DNA of 64,000 nt from Pseudomonas bharatica CSV86 (GTDB taxonomy: Bacteria; Pseudomonadota; Gammaproteobacteria; Pseudomonadales; Pseudomonadaceae): positions 1,899,001-1,963,000 of the forward strand of contig NZ_AMWJ02000001.1 of the NCBI RefSeq assembly GCF_000319305.2. Direction: 5' to 3'. Numbering within the stretch: position 1 is the stretch's first letter; each line of letters starts with the position of its first letter. Both the position numbers and the translations under genes were made by a program. Below, piece by piece: positions 26,474 to 35,552 of the stretch. The notes under the pieces are model-generated. The model saw only the letters and a program-made list of their open reading frames with translations. It did not search any database and was not told the DNA's origin.

Positions 26474-28206
26474 ATGGCCTACCGGGCGCCCTTGGGCGAT
26501 ATGCAATTCGTGCTGCAACACTGGCTGCGCGCCGACCGCGACTGGCGGGAAATGCCGGCGTTCGCCGAGGTCGATCTCGACCTTGCCGGGCAGGTGCTGG
26601 AAGAGGCGGCGCGCTTCGCCAGCCAGATCCTGGCTCCGCTGAATACCCCGGGTGATCGCCAGGGCTGCCGGCTGGTGAATGGCGAAGTCATCACCCCGGA
26701 GGGTTTCCCGGCGGCCTACCGCGCCTATGTCGAAGGCGGCTGGCCGGCGCTGGCCTGTGCGGTGGAGCAGGGCGGCCAGGGCCTGCCCCAGGTACTGGAT
26801 GCGGCGCTGCTGGAAATGCTCTACGCCAGCAACCATGCCTGGGCCATGTATACCGGGATCGCCCATGGCGCCTATCTGTGCCTGAAGACCCACGCTTCGC
26901 CCGAATTGCAGGCGCGTTATCTGCCCGGCATCGTCAGCGGCGAGACCTTGCCGACCATGTGCCTGACCGAGCCCCAGGCCGGCAGCGATGTCGGTCTGCT
27001 GCGCTGTCGCGCCGAGCCGCTGGACGACGGCAGCTATGCGGTCAGTGGCAACAAGCTGTTCATCTCCGGTGGCGAGCATGACCTGAGCCACGACATCCTT
27101 CATCTGGTCCTCGCCCGCTTGCCGGAAGCACCTGCCGGCAGCAGGGGCGTGTCGCTGCTGCTGGTGCCGAAATGGCTGGACGGCGGCGAGCGCAACGGCG
27201 TGCATTGCGATGGCCTGGAACACAAGCTCGGCATTCGCGGCAGCGCCACCTGCGCCCTGCGTTTCGAAGGCGCTCGCGGCTGGCTGGTGGGCCGGCCCCA
27301 CGGCGGGCTGGCGGCGATGTTCGTGATGATGAACTCGGCGCGCCTGCATGTTGGCTTGCAGGGGCTGGGACATGCCGAAGCGGCCTGGCAAGTGGCCCGG
27401 GACTACGCCCTGGAGCGACGACAGATGCGCGCCCCCAGGCATCCCGAGGGCGTCGCGCCGGCACTGGCCGACCCGATCCACCTGCACCCGGCCATGCGCC
27501 GGATTCTTCTGGAACTGCGGGTGCGTACCGAAGGCATGCGCGCCATCGGCTACTGGGCCGCGCATTGGCTGGATATCGCCGCCGAAGCGGCTGACCCGGC
27601 GCAGCGTGACAAGGCCGAGACCCTCGGAGCGTTGCTCACGCCTATCGTCAAGGCCAGCTTCACCAGCCAGGGATTCGAGCTGGCGAGCAAGGCGTTGCAG
27701 GTGTTCGGCGGGTACGGCTACACGGCGGAGTTCCCCATCGAACAGACCCTGCGCGACAGCCGCATAGCCATGATCTACGAAGGCAGCAACGAGATTCAGG
27801 CCAACGACCTGCTGCTGCGCAAGGTGCTCGGCGATGGGGGCGAGGGCTTCGGCCTGCTGCTCGCCGAGCTGCGCGCGGAAGCGCAGGCGAGCGGCTCGGT
27901 GTACGCCGATGCGCTGGGCGAGGTGTGCGACGGGCTGGAAGGATTGCTGCCGGAGCTGCAGGCGTTCAGTGCCGGGGATAGCGAATATCCGTACCGGGCC
28001 GCGGGGACTTCCTGCAACTGTGTTCGATCAGCCTGCTGGCCTTTGCCTGGGCCAGAAGCGCCCGCTGTGCCGAGGGGCTGGCGCAGCCGCTGCGGCGGGA
28101 GAAGCTGGAGAGTGCCGGGTTCTGCTTCGATTATCTGTTGCCGGAGTTCGATCGGCAGATGGCGGCTGTGCGGGCGGCGCGGGCGCCATTGCCCTTCATT
28201 GGCTGA
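26474..28206 (+). CDS. acyl-CoA dehydrogenase of the ferulate cluster (one frameshift)
   Basis: ATG 26474 (MAYRAPLGDMQFVLQHWLRADRDW) after ACGAGGTAACCC; about 577 residues after repair. Large acyl-CoA dehydrogenase type: LPTMCLTEPQAGSDVGLLRCRAEPL, GNKLFISGGEHDLS, ALQVFGGYGYTAEFPIEQTLRDSRIAMIYEGSNEIQANDLLLRKVL. The frame breaks near 28002-28006; adding a G to the G4 run gives FLQLCSISLLAFAWARSARCAEG and ends PLPFIG at 28206. Last gene of the operon, followed by a REP pair. Its role beside fcs is uncertain (coniferyl or dihydrocinnamate side chains are possible). Confidence 0.85.
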
Positions 28207-28210
28207 TTTG

Positions 28211-28307
28211 GCCTCATCGCTGCGGTGCGGCGGTCCGACAAGCCAGCTCCCACAGTATTCGCGGCGCTGCTGAACCTGTGGGAGCTGGCTTGCCAGCGAT
28301 GAGGCCC
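28211..28307. repeat. REP pair after the ferulate operon
   Basis: Inverted copy ATCGCTGCGG..CAAGCCAGCTCCCACAG at 28215-28255 and direct copy CCTGTGGGAGCTGGCTTGCC..AGCGATGAGG at 28275-28304, with spacer GTATTCGCGGCGCTGCTGAA. Confidence 0.9.
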
Positions 28308-28410
28308 GAGAGATTTCACAAAAATTTCACTTTATTTCGAACTTTCCTACAGACCATGCCCTCGAAGCCCTGCATTCGTTAATACGTTTACCGTCATGGA
28401 GGCTTCACCA

Positions 28411-29157
28411 ATGCGTACCCGTAACCTGCTCGCCCCGACCTGCATCCTGGCCCTGCTGGGGGCTCCCCTGGCTGCCGTCGCCGCGCCGAGCACCGACCCG
28501 CTGTTTACCCTCGGTCTGACGGGCAGCTACGACAAGTTCAAGTTCGAAGGCGGCAGCGAATCCGACGACAGCCATATGGGCCAGGGCGGAGTATTCGCCA
28601 CCTTCGGCAACAAACTCACCGCCGAATCCGGTTTCATCTACCAGATCGGTGCCGAGGCCAAGTACGGCAAGAAGAACGACAACAAGCTCAAGGAAGCCCA
28701 GGCCGACCTCGACCTCGGCTGGCGTGCCGCGCTGGATGCGCGCAACTTCGTCGATGTCAGCGTGGGCGGCGGCTACGGCTGGTCGCGCTTCGAGCCGGAC
28801 ATCAACGACATCGACACCAAGCTCACCGTCAAATCGCCGTTCGCCAAGGCTGCACTGGGCTACAACCACCAGTTCGATGCCTCGACCCTGCGCGTCGAAG
28901 TCGGTGCCCGCCACACCATCGATGGCCGTGCGCGCCTGAAGGTCGAGGATTTCGGCAGCGACAGCGTCGACCTGAAGGACCGCACCAACCCCTACGCCGA
29001 AGTCAGCCTGCTGATGAACCAGCAGGGCGGCATGCCGATCCAGGTCGGTGCCTACTACACCCGTACCGAATACAAGCTGGACGAGGATTCGGCAGTGGCC
29101 GACAACACCAAGCTCAAGCGTGACGAGTTTGGCGTGAAGGTGGGTCTGGCGTTCTGA
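28411..29157 (+). CDS. outer-membrane beta-barrel protein of unknown function
   Basis: 248 residues, ATG 28411 (MRTRNLLAPTCILALLGAPLAAVAAPSTDPLF) with GGAGG 8 nt upstream; signal peptide cleaved after AVAA. The mature part has alternating strands (FTLGLTGSYDKFKFEGGS, GFIYQIGAEAKYGKK, VSVGGGYGWSRFEP) and ends in FGVKVGLAF, a typical C-terminal Phe for BAM insertion. It looks like an 8- to 10-strand OmpA/OmpW-sized barrel or autotransporter-like barrel. No passenger domain and no specific family recognised. Flanked by REPs on both sides, so it is probably a single-gene unit. Confidence 0.8.
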   Translation: MRTRNLLAPTCILALLGAPLAAVAAPSTDPLFTLGLTGSYDKFKFEGGSESDDSHMGQGGVFATFGNKLTAESGFIYQIGAEAKYGKKNDNKLKEAQADLDLGWRAALDARNFVDVSVGGGYGWSRFEPDINDIDTKLTVKSPFAKAALGYNHQFDASTLRVEVGARHTIDGRARLKVEDFGSDSVDLKDRTNPYAEVSLLMNQQGGMPIQVGAYYTRTEYKLDEDSAVADNTKLKRDEFGVKVGLAF

Positions 29158-29170
29158 TGCAGTAGCAAAT

Positions 29171-29280
29171 CCCTGTGGGAGCTGGCTTGTCGGATCGCCG
29201 CACCGCAGCGATGAGGCCAGACCGGACAACTGTGTTGCCAGTGGGGCCCTATCGCTGGCAAGCCAGCTCCCACAGGGTCC
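29171..29280. repeat. REP pair
   Basis: CCCTGTGGGAGCTGGCTTGTC at 29171 onward and the inverted copy ATCGCTGGCAAGCC..CACAGGG ending at 29277, between the barrel gene and the sigma-54 promoter of the TonB receptor. Confidence 0.9.
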
Positions 29281-29387
29281 GAGGTGTTTGTTCGAGAAGC
29301 AGCAATCCACTGCTGAGTCACTGTTCCTGACAAAGCAGTCAAATCCCCATCCCCGCCACAGCCCTTGATTCACAAGCCCCCCAGCCT

Positions 29388-29404
29388 CTGGCACGGGCAT
29401 TGCC
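29388..29404 (+). promoter_or_regulatory. sigma-54 (-24/-12) promoter of the TonB receptor gene
   Basis: CTGGCACGGGCATTGCC matches the RpoN consensus YTGGCACGRNNNTTGCW at every fixed position except the last W. It ends 34 bp before the ATG, so transcription would start around 29415. Any enhancer-binding site would lie in 29281-29387. Confidence 0.8.
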
Positions 29405-29438
29405 ATGGTGCAGCCAGTCCGTAATCAGAGAGCTGCCC

Positions 29439-31667
29439 ATGACCCTCCCTTTGCGCCGCCAGCCCCTGGCGCTGTTGATCGCCACGACCTTGCTACCCAT
29501 CCACGCCGCCCTGGCTGATGACACCGACAAGCCCGATGCCCTGCCCACCGTGACCGTCACCGCGCAGAAGCGCGAAGAATCGTTGCAGGACGTCGCCGCT
29601 GCGGTTTCCGCGGTGTCCGGCAAGAGCATCGAACAGACCGGTGGCGGCTTTACCGCCGGCAAGGCCCTGCAGGATGTGCCCAACGCCATCGCTCCCGAGT
29701 TCGCCGGCAACCAGCGGCCACGCTGGTACATCCGCGGCATGGGCTCCGGCGATATGGCCTCGACCACCGTTTACCCGGTGGGCATCTATGTCGATGACAC
29801 CTATATCAGCCCGCATATCGCCACCGGCGGTCCGCTCTACGACCTGGAACGGGTGGAAATCCTGCGCGGGCCCCAGGGCACCCTGTGGGGCAAGAACACC
29901 ACGGGCGGGGCGATCAACTTCGTCTCGCGCAAGCCGCAGTTCGAAGAGGGCAACGGCTACTTCAAGCTCGATGCCGGGAATTATGATTCGCGCCTGTACG
30001 AGGGGGCCTATGGCGGCACGCTCGTCGATGATCGCCTGGCCGCCCGGGTGGCCTTCGTCGACCAAAGCAAGGACGGCCAGTTGAAGAACATCGTCGATGG
30101 CCACACCGTCGGCGACGTGCATGACCAGGCGGTGCGCGCGCAGATCCTCGCCCGCCTGAGCGACGACCTCGATGCCACTCTGCAGATCCGTTCCCGCGAC
30201 TACAAGGGCCAGGGTATCGCCACCCGTGCCTGGGGCGCTGGCCCTGGCGGCACCACGCTGTTCGGCCCGGCGCCTGCGCTCAAGGACGATGAAGCCGCCT
30301 TCACCGGCAAGGGCGAGGACCGCATCGAGCACAACGGCGTGCAGCTCAACCTGCACTGGGACCTTGGCGAGCTGGCCCTGGATTCGATCACCGCCTTCGA
30401 CGACATCCAGGAAAAGGCCCAAGGTCCGAACATGGGCATCTACGAGTTCGGCCGCTCCTGGGGTGACGATCACTGGCGCCAGGTGTCCCAGGAACTGCGT
30501 CTGTCCTCGGCCAGGAACCAGCCTGTGAGCTGGATCGTCGGCACCCACCTGTTCCACGAAAGCCTCGACAGCACCAGCAGCAGCGCGATCCTGCCCACCG
30601 CCTACAATGCGCCTTTCGGTGTTGCCAGCTATGGCCGCACCGACCTCGACCAAAGCACCACCAGCTACGCGCTGTTCGGCAGCAGCACCTGGCAGGCCAG
30701 CGATGATCTGAGTTTCACCCTGGGCTTGCGCTGGACCCGCGAGACCAAGGACATCGACCTAAATCGGGTCGCTTCGCCGGATGCTGCGGACGTGTCCTTC
30801 GCCAGCAGCAACCGGTGGTGGAAGACCTACACCGGTACCCTGGCCACGGTCGCCACCCAGGACGAGAAACGCACCTGGAACAAGCTGACCTACGACTTCA
30901 CCCCCGAGTACCAGCTCAATGACAACGCCCGGGTGTACTTCCGTTATGCCAAGGGCTTCCGCTCCGGCGGCTTCAATGGCGGCGCTACGGTGCAGGCGGA
31001 GACGTCGGTGGTGGCGCCGGAGAACGTCGATGCCTACGAACTGGGGATCAAGAGCGAATGGTTCGACGAGCGCCTGATCGCCAACGCCAACGTCTTCTAT
31101 TACGATTATGCCGATATCCAGGTGAACACCGTCTCGGTGAGCAACGGGCAGGTGGTGTCGCTGCTGACCAACAGCGGTGCGGGGGTGATTCGCGGGGCCG
31201 AATTCGAACTGCAGGCACTGCCGTTGCAGAACCTGCAACTGCGCGGCTCGCTGGGCCTGCTGCATACCGAACTGAAGGACTTCTCCTCGCCGGGCGGTCC
31301 GGACTACTCGGGCAACCGCATTGCCCGCTCGCCGGAGCGGACCCTGTCGGTGGGGGCGAGCTACCGGATCCCGCTGGAAGGCGGTGATGCCGTGACCCTG
31401 GACAACAGCTGGCGCTACCAGAGCCGCATCTACTTCCTGCCGACCGCCCAGGAGGACCATAGCGTGTCGCAGGGCGGGTACACGCTGGGCAATGCCAGCC
31501 TGACCTATCACTTCGCCGGAAAGCAGGACCTGGACCTGAGCGCTTATGTGAACAACCTCACCGACAAGCGCTACAAGACCGACAGCGTGCCGCTGCCGTT
31601 CGATATCGCCTGGGATGCGCGAGGGGATCGCAGGACTTATGGGGTGTCGGTGACTACCCACTTCTGA
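29439..31667 (+). CDS. TonB-dependent outer-membrane receptor
   Basis: 742 residues, ATG 29439 (MTLPLRRQPLALLIATTLLPIHAALADDTDKPDALPTVTVTAQKREES): signal peptide, TonB box TVTVTAQ, plug domain (YIRGMGSGDMASTTVYPVGIYVDDTYISPH..LYDLERVEILRGPQGTLWGKNTTGGAINFVSRKP) and barrel ending TYGVSVTTHF. The plug resembles the pesticin/nutrient-receptor group rather than siderophore receptors, but the ligand is not readable. The sigma-54 promoter suggests nitrogen, sulfur or alternative-carbon control rather than Fur. An AraC regulator is convergent downstream. Confidence 0.9.
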   Translation: MTLPLRRQPLALLIATTLLPIHAALADDTDKPDALPTVTVTAQKREESLQDVAAAVSAVSGKSIEQTGGGFTAGKALQDVPNAIAPEFAGNQRPRWYIRGMGSGDMASTTVYPVGIYVDDTYISPHIATGGPLYDLERVEILRGPQGTLWGKNTTGGAINFVSRKPQFEEGNGYFKLDAGNYDSRLYEGAYGGTLVDDRLAARVAFVDQSKDGQLKNIVDGHTVGDVHDQAVRAQILARLSDDLDATLQIRSRDYKGQGIATRAWGAGPGGTTLFGPAPALKDDEAAFTGKGEDRIEHNGVQLNLHWDLGELALDSITAFDDIQEKAQGPNMGIYEFGRSWGDDHWRQVSQELRLSSARNQPVSWIVGTHLFHESLDSTSSSAILPTAYNAPFGVASYGRTDLDQSTTSYALFGSSTWQASDDLSFTLGLRWTRETKDIDLNRVASPDAADVSFASSNRWWKTYTGTLATVATQDEKRTWNKLTYDFTPEYQLNDNARVYFRYAKGFRSGGFNGGATVQAETSVVAPENVDAYELGIKSEWFDERLIANANVFYYDYADIQVNTVSVSNGQVVSLLTNSGAGVIRGAEFELQALPLQNLQLRGSLGLLHTELKDFSSPGGPDYSGNRIARSPERTLSVGASYRIPLEGGDAVTLDNSWRYQSRIYFLPTAQEDHSVSQGGYTLGNASLTYHFAGKQDLDLSAYVNNLTDKRYKTDSVPLPFDIAWDARGDRRTYGVSVTTHF

Positions 31668-31681
31668 TGGTGTCTGTACTG

Positions 31682-31762
31682 GCCTCATCGCTGGCAAGCC
31701 AGCTCCCACAGTGTCCGCGGCGCACGCAGAACCTGTGGGAGCTGGCTTGCCAGCGATAGGGC
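31682..31762. repeat. REP pair
   Basis: GCCTCATCGCTGGCAAGCCA.. at 31682 and inverted CCTGTGGGAGCTGGCTTGCC.. ending near 31758, in the convergent gap between the TonB receptor and the AraC gene. Confidence 0.92.
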
Positions 31763-31776
31763 CCTCAGCACCCACA

Positions 31777-32796
31777 TCATCCAAACCACCGGGCCAACCC
31801 GCTCGGCGTCAACCCGGTCCACCTCTTGAACGACCTGCGGAAATTGGTCGTATCACTGAACCGCAGGTAGTTGCACACCTCTTCGTTGGTGTACCCCTTC
31901 ATCTGGTACAGGTACAACGCCACGTGCCTTCGAACCAGGTCGAGTTGCTGCTGGAAGTGGGTGCCATGCTTGCTCAGCTTGCGCTTGAAGGTGGTGGGAC
32001 TGATGCCGAAGGCGGCCGCTACGCGGTCGAGATTGATCGGCTCGTGGATATGCGCGTGCAGGTGATCGAACAACAGGTCGAGGAAGCTCGAACCACCGCC
32101 CAGCGCGGCCAGCTGCTCGAGGCACGCCTGTCGCGCCACCAGCCCCGGCGTGGCCGCCGCATTGGGCAGCGGTCGGTGGATATGCTGCCGTGGCAAGGAG
32201 AGCAGGGTGATCTGCGCATCGAAGCGCACCTCCTCACCGAGATACACCCAGTACTGCTCGATATGCCGCGGCTGGCTCCAGGCGCACTGGATACGCCACG
32301 GCAGATGCTCGCCCACCAGCCGCCGGCTCATCGCCAATACCGCGCTGAGACAGGCCTCGCCTAGAAACTGCGCCTGGTTGCCAGCGCCACACGCGTCCTG
32401 CCAGTAGAGGTGCAGGTAATGCTCTTCGAGCATCAACCGTGGTGTCAGCAACGGGCTGAGCAGCGCATGGAATTCGCACAGGTGTTCCAGCGCCTGGTAC
32501 AGGTCTCGGGCATGCAGCAGGGTCTGGCTGGCCTCGCCGTAGTGCCCGGGCAGCAGGCGCTGGCCGAACAGGAAGGCGCTGTCATCAGCATCCAGCAGGC
32601 GCCGGGCGTTGTCGATCAGGGTCAGGAACTGCTGCTGGCTGAAACGCGTGGTGCCTCGGCTGAGGTCCTCGTAGAACACCTCGCAGCCGCGCAGCAGACG
32701 ATGGCTGTCGATGCCCCTGGACAGTGCCAGGTCGATCAGGGTGGCAGGCTGGTAGTGACCGACGATAAATCGCTGGTCGCGCTCGTAGCCGCTCAT
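31777..32796 (-). CDS. AraC/XylS-family regulator
   Basis: 339 residues, ATG 32796 (MSGYERDQRFIVGHYQPATLIDLALSRGIDSHRLLRGCEVFYEDL). N-terminal Arabinose_bd-type domain, then the C-terminal double HTH: INLDRVAAAFGISPTTFKRKLSKHGTHFQQQLD and GYTNEEVCNYLRFSDTTNFRRSFKRWTGLTPSGLARWFG. This is the OruR/ArgR-like AraC subgroup with a large sensor domain. Its start overlaps the stop of the GGDEF gene by 4 bp (ATGA), so the two are one operon and may share an output. Confidence 0.88.
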   Translation of the reverse strand: MSGYERDQRFIVGHYQPATLIDLALSRGIDSHRLLRGCEVFYEDLSRGTTRFSQQQFLTLIDNARRLLDADDSAFLFGQRLLPGHYGEASQTLLHARDLYQALEHLCEFHALLSPLLTPRLMLEEHYLHLYWQDACGAGNQAQFLGEACLSAVLAMSRRLVGEHLPWRIQCAWSQPRHIEQYWVYLGEEVRFDAQITLLSLPRQHIHRPLPNAAATPGLVARQACLEQLAALGGGSSFLDLLFDHLHAHIHEPINLDRVAAAFGISPTTFKRKLSKHGTHFQQQLDLVRRHVALYLYQMKGYTNEEVCNYLRFSDTTNFRRSFKRWTGLTPSGLARWFG

Positions 32797-33713
32797 GCCG
32801 CGCCCCGCTGCGGTGCTTGCCGCCTGGCCTTGGCGATGCCGAGATTGACCCGCCTGAGCAGGCTTTCCACATCGTCGTCGTATGCCATGGCCGCAGCCAC
32901 GCTGGCGCGCAGTTGCAGGCGCTCGCCGTGGCGCAAGGTCTTGTAGGCGAAGCCGGCGACCGCCTGTTGCAGCTCCTGCGCCAGCCAGCGGGCCTGGGTT
33001 TCGCCGGTGTTGGGCATGACCACGACGAAGCGGTCGCCGGCCAGGCGGCAGAGCACGTCCTGCTGGCGCAGGTTGAGCACCAGCAACTGGGCCAGCATCT
33101 GCAACAGGTGATCGCCCTCGGCCTCGCCATGCACCAGGTTCACCGCGCTGAAATCATCGATGTCCAGCACCACCAGCGACAATGGCTGCTGCGCGCGTTC
33201 GGCCTGCTCCAGGGCCAGTTGCACGTGCTGGCGCAGGTACTGGGCGCCGCCCAGCGGGGTAAGCTTGTCGAACAGCAGGTGCTCGCGGAACAACCCCTCG
33301 CGCTTGCTCATCTGCGCGTTGATCGCCTGCTGCTCCTTGTGCAGGTGATAGATGCCGAAGGTCACCAGGAGCAGACCCACCGGCATCGGCGCGGTTTCCA
33401 GCCAGTTGTCCCAGACCGCGTCCGGGGCCAGGCGGATAAACTCGTCGAGCACATCCATCCACCAGGAAAAACACACGCAGGCCATGCCCACCGCGAGCAG
33501 GCGGCTGACCCGGCCAGCGGGGCGGCTGCGCATCAGCATTACCAGCCAGACCAGCCATATCAGCCCCGAGCCGCCTTCGCCGATCACGTCCATCCAGTTG
33601 ATCTGCGCCCACGGCTTGACTTCGCCGAAGGCAAGGTACACCTGCAAGCCCAGGTTGGCGGCGACGGCCAGGCCGACAAAGGTCAGGGTGTGCAGCTTGA
33701 GCAGTGATTTCAT
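32793..33713 (-). CDS. membrane protein with degenerate GGDEF domain, I-site kept
   Basis: 306 residues from ATG 33713 (MKSLLKLHTLTFVGLAVAANLGLQVYLAFG). About four membrane segments in residues 1-125, then a GGDEF fold (DKLTPLGGAQYLRQHV; SLVVLDIDDFSAVNLVHGEAEGDHLLQML). The signature is AGDRF instead of GGDEF, and the usual GH before it is GE, so cyclase activity is doubtful. The inhibitory-site motif RQQD is present exactly five residues before the signature, which would allow c-di-GMP binding. It is translationally coupled to the downstream AraC gene. Confidence 0.85.
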   Translation of the reverse strand: MKSLLKLHTLTFVGLAVAANLGLQVYLAFGEVKPWAQINWMDVIGEGGSGLIWLVWLVMLMRSRPAGRVSRLLAVGMACVCFSWWMDVLDEFIRLAPDAVWDNWLETAPMPVGLLLVTFGIYHLHKEQQAINAQMSKREGLFREHLLFDKLTPLGGAQYLRQHVQLALEQAERAQQPLSLVVLDIDDFSAVNLVHGEAEGDHLLQMLAQLLVLNLRQQDVLCRLAGDRFVVVMPNTGETQARWLAQELQQAVAGFAYKTLRHGERLQLRASVAAAMAYDDDVESLLRRVNLGIAKARRQAPQRGAA

Positions 33714-33767
33714 CGAAGGTCTCCGCACCGGGTCCGTCCAGCGTGCCCGATCTGGGTCACAGGAGTG

Positions 33768-35168
33768 TTACAAGGATTTGCTGCGTGATGTGCAGGGCAA
33801 CTGGTCCGGGCCTGCTTCACCGCTGCAGAAGCGTTCGACGGGCAGTTTCCCGGCCGGCTCGCTCAGGCGATTGCGGCCCTGCTTGTCGCGGTTCAGGTCG
33901 AAGGCGTCGTAGAGCGTGCCGCTGGCAGTGAAGCTGCGCACTTCAAGGCGCGTCGGCAGCACCTCGACGGTCTGGTACAGCTGGGTGTCCTCGGCGCTGC
34001 GGTCCGGCTGCCGGCGGGCGCGGTCGTTGAGGCCGTACATCTTCGAACCGGCCACCGAAACCATGTACACCGGGCCCTGGACCTTGCCGGCGGCGCGCGC
34101 CTTCTTCGCTGCGGCACGCCCGTTTTCGTTGCTAACGCGGCTGTAGCAGTGATCGTGCCCCTGCAACACCAGGTCCACCTTGTAGCGCTCGAACAGCGGT
34201 TTCCACGCTGCCTTCAGCGGCCCGGTGTCCTCCGGACGAGCGCAGGTGAACAGCGGCTGGTGGGTGACCACGATCTTCCAGCGTGCCTGGCTTTCCTTCA
34301 GACGCTGTTCAAGCCACTGGCTCTGCCGGTCGAGGGTGTCCAGGTCGAGGGCGGCCGTGCCGTCGAGGACGATGAAGCGCACGCCCTGGTAATCGATGAA
34401 ATAGGTGGTGCTTTCCAGTCCCTTCACGCCGTTACCCGGCAGGGCGAACTGTTTCGCCCAATGCGGGCCGAGCACACGGCCTTCGCTGCCATCGGGGTTG
34501 AGGCTGTCCACGTATTCGTGGTTGCCGGCGGCGACCACTTGCGGCACTGCGGCGTAGTGGAAGCCGCCGGCCTGGTTCCATTCGCCCCATTCGTCGTCGT
34601 GCACCAGGTCGTCGCGCTGCGAGGTGAGATCGCCCGCATGGACCACCAGCGCCGGGCTGGCGGTGGCGTGCAGGGCCTGGCGCACGCTGCGCGAGGCAAT
34701 GGAGAGAATGTCGTTCTGTGTGTCACCCAGGTAGATGAAGCGGAAGGGCTTGAAGCCCTGGGCGGCGGTACGCAGCTGCAGCCATTCGCTCCAGCCTTCG
34801 GCGCCCTTGACCCGGTACACATAGGGGGTGTCTGGTTGCAGGCCGGCGAGACGTACCTGGTGATACCGGGCTGCACCGTTTTCCGTGTCCAGCGGTTGGC
34901 TGCTGCCTTCGACCAGGGTGGCGCGTTTTTCCAGTTGCGGGCCGTCCAGCGCCGGCGCCAGTTGCAGATGGCTGCTGGTCTGGCGGCTGTCGGTACGGAA
35001 GGTCACGGCCATTTCCCGGGCGGGATTGGCCCCGGGAGTCAGGACAATGCGGTCGGCCAGGCCCGTGGCGGCATAGGGCGCGCCAGGGGAATGGGGCAGG
35101 GGTTCGGTGGCGGTGGCGCTGCCGATGCAGGCGGCGAGGGCGAGGGCCAGCAGGCTCGGGCGGTACAT
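33768..35168 (-). CDS. secreted purple-acid-type metallophosphoesterase
   Basis: 466 residues from ATG 35168 (MYRPSLLALALAACIGSATATEPLPHSPG), with a signal peptide. N-terminal fibronectin-like purple acid phosphatase domain (REMAVTFRTDSRQTSSHLQLAPAL; LAGLQPDTPYVYRVKGAEGWSEW), then the metallophosphoesterase core: YLGDTQND, VVHAGDLTSQRDDLVHDDEW, AAGNHEYVDS, VVTHQPLF, LQGHDHCYSR. It probably hydrolyses extracytoplasmic phosphate esters. It faces the phytase operon across a region with Pho-box-like sites, which supports a role in phosphate scavenging. Confidence 0.88.
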   Translation of the reverse strand: MYRPSLLALALAACIGSATATEPLPHSPGAPYAATGLADRIVLTPGANPAREMAVTFRTDSRQTSSHLQLAPALDGPQLEKRATLVEGSSQPLDTENGAARYHQVRLAGLQPDTPYVYRVKGAEGWSEWLQLRTAAQGFKPFRFIYLGDTQNDILSIASRSVRQALHATASPALVVHAGDLTSQRDDLVHDDEWGEWNQAGGFHYAAVPQVVAAGNHEYVDSLNPDGSEGRVLGPHWAKQFALPGNGVKGLESTTYFIDYQGVRFIVLDGTAALDLDTLDRQSQWLEQRLKESQARWKIVVTHQPLFTCARPEDTGPLKAAWKPLFERYKVDLVLQGHDHCYSRVSNENGRAAAKKARAAGKVQGPVYMVSVAGSKMYGLNDRARRQPDRSAEDTQLYQTVEVLPTRLEVRSFTASGTLYDAFDLNRDKQGRNRLSEPAGKLPVERFCSGEAGPDQLPCTSRSKSL

Positions 35169-35216
35169 GGAGGATCCTTGATCGGTGGGTTCTGGCGGCC
35201 AAGGAAACAAAGGCAA

Positions 35217-35234
35217 ATGACGCTTGGGTTACAG
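35217..35234 (-). promoter_or_regulatory. Pho-box-like site upstream of the phosphatase gene
   Basis: Minus strand CTGTAAC-CCAA-GCGTCAT: two 7-bp half-sites 4 bp apart, as in PhoB boxes (consensus CTGTCAT), 49 bp upstream of the phosphatase ATG. The match is moderate: second half-site good, first half-site changed at two positions. Confidence 0.5.
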
Positions 35235-35300
35235 GGTGGGGGGTCTATTTGGACGCTGGGAGATGTGAAAAAAATGGTGGATCTCAAGGCCACCGCGAAC

Positions 35301-35377
35301 CCTGTGGGAGCGGGTTCACCCGCGATTACGGTGGTGGCTTCACTATTGCAATCGCGGGTGAACCCGCTCCCACAGGG
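35301..35377. repeat. REP pair, GCGGGTTCACCCGCG subtype
   Basis: CCTGTGGGAGCGGGTTCACC..CGCGATT at 35301 onward and the inverted copy CAATCGCGGGTGAACCCGCT..CCACAGG to 35377. This is the same subtype as the one broken by the IS110 element at 812. The whole 35169-35552 gap (384 bp) holds only this pair and the two Pho-box-like sites; I see no gene in it. Confidence 0.9.
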
Positions 35378-35466
35378 CCCTTAGTGTTCTTGAAAGGGGG
35401 TCATATCAGGTCAATTCCCCGGGAAAACCACCCGAAAATGCCCCGATCCGGCCGCCCTGGACATTC

Positions 35467-35500
35467 CTGTCACAGATCTGCCACACACCCGCCCTAGCGT
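35467..35500 (+). promoter_or_regulatory. Pho box and -10 of the TonB receptor/phytase operon
   Basis: CTGTCAC (35467-35473), AGAT, CTGCCAC (35478-35484): two near-perfect PhoB half-sites with the right 4-bp spacer. A -10-like TAGCGT lies at 35495-35500, 10 bp after the box, which is the usual spacing when the Pho box replaces the -35. Start codon at 35553. Confidence 0.75.
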
Positions 35501-35552
35501 GCCCCTCAGTTTCCGCCCCGGTGTGGCGGACCGACTTCAGGGGAGCAATAAC

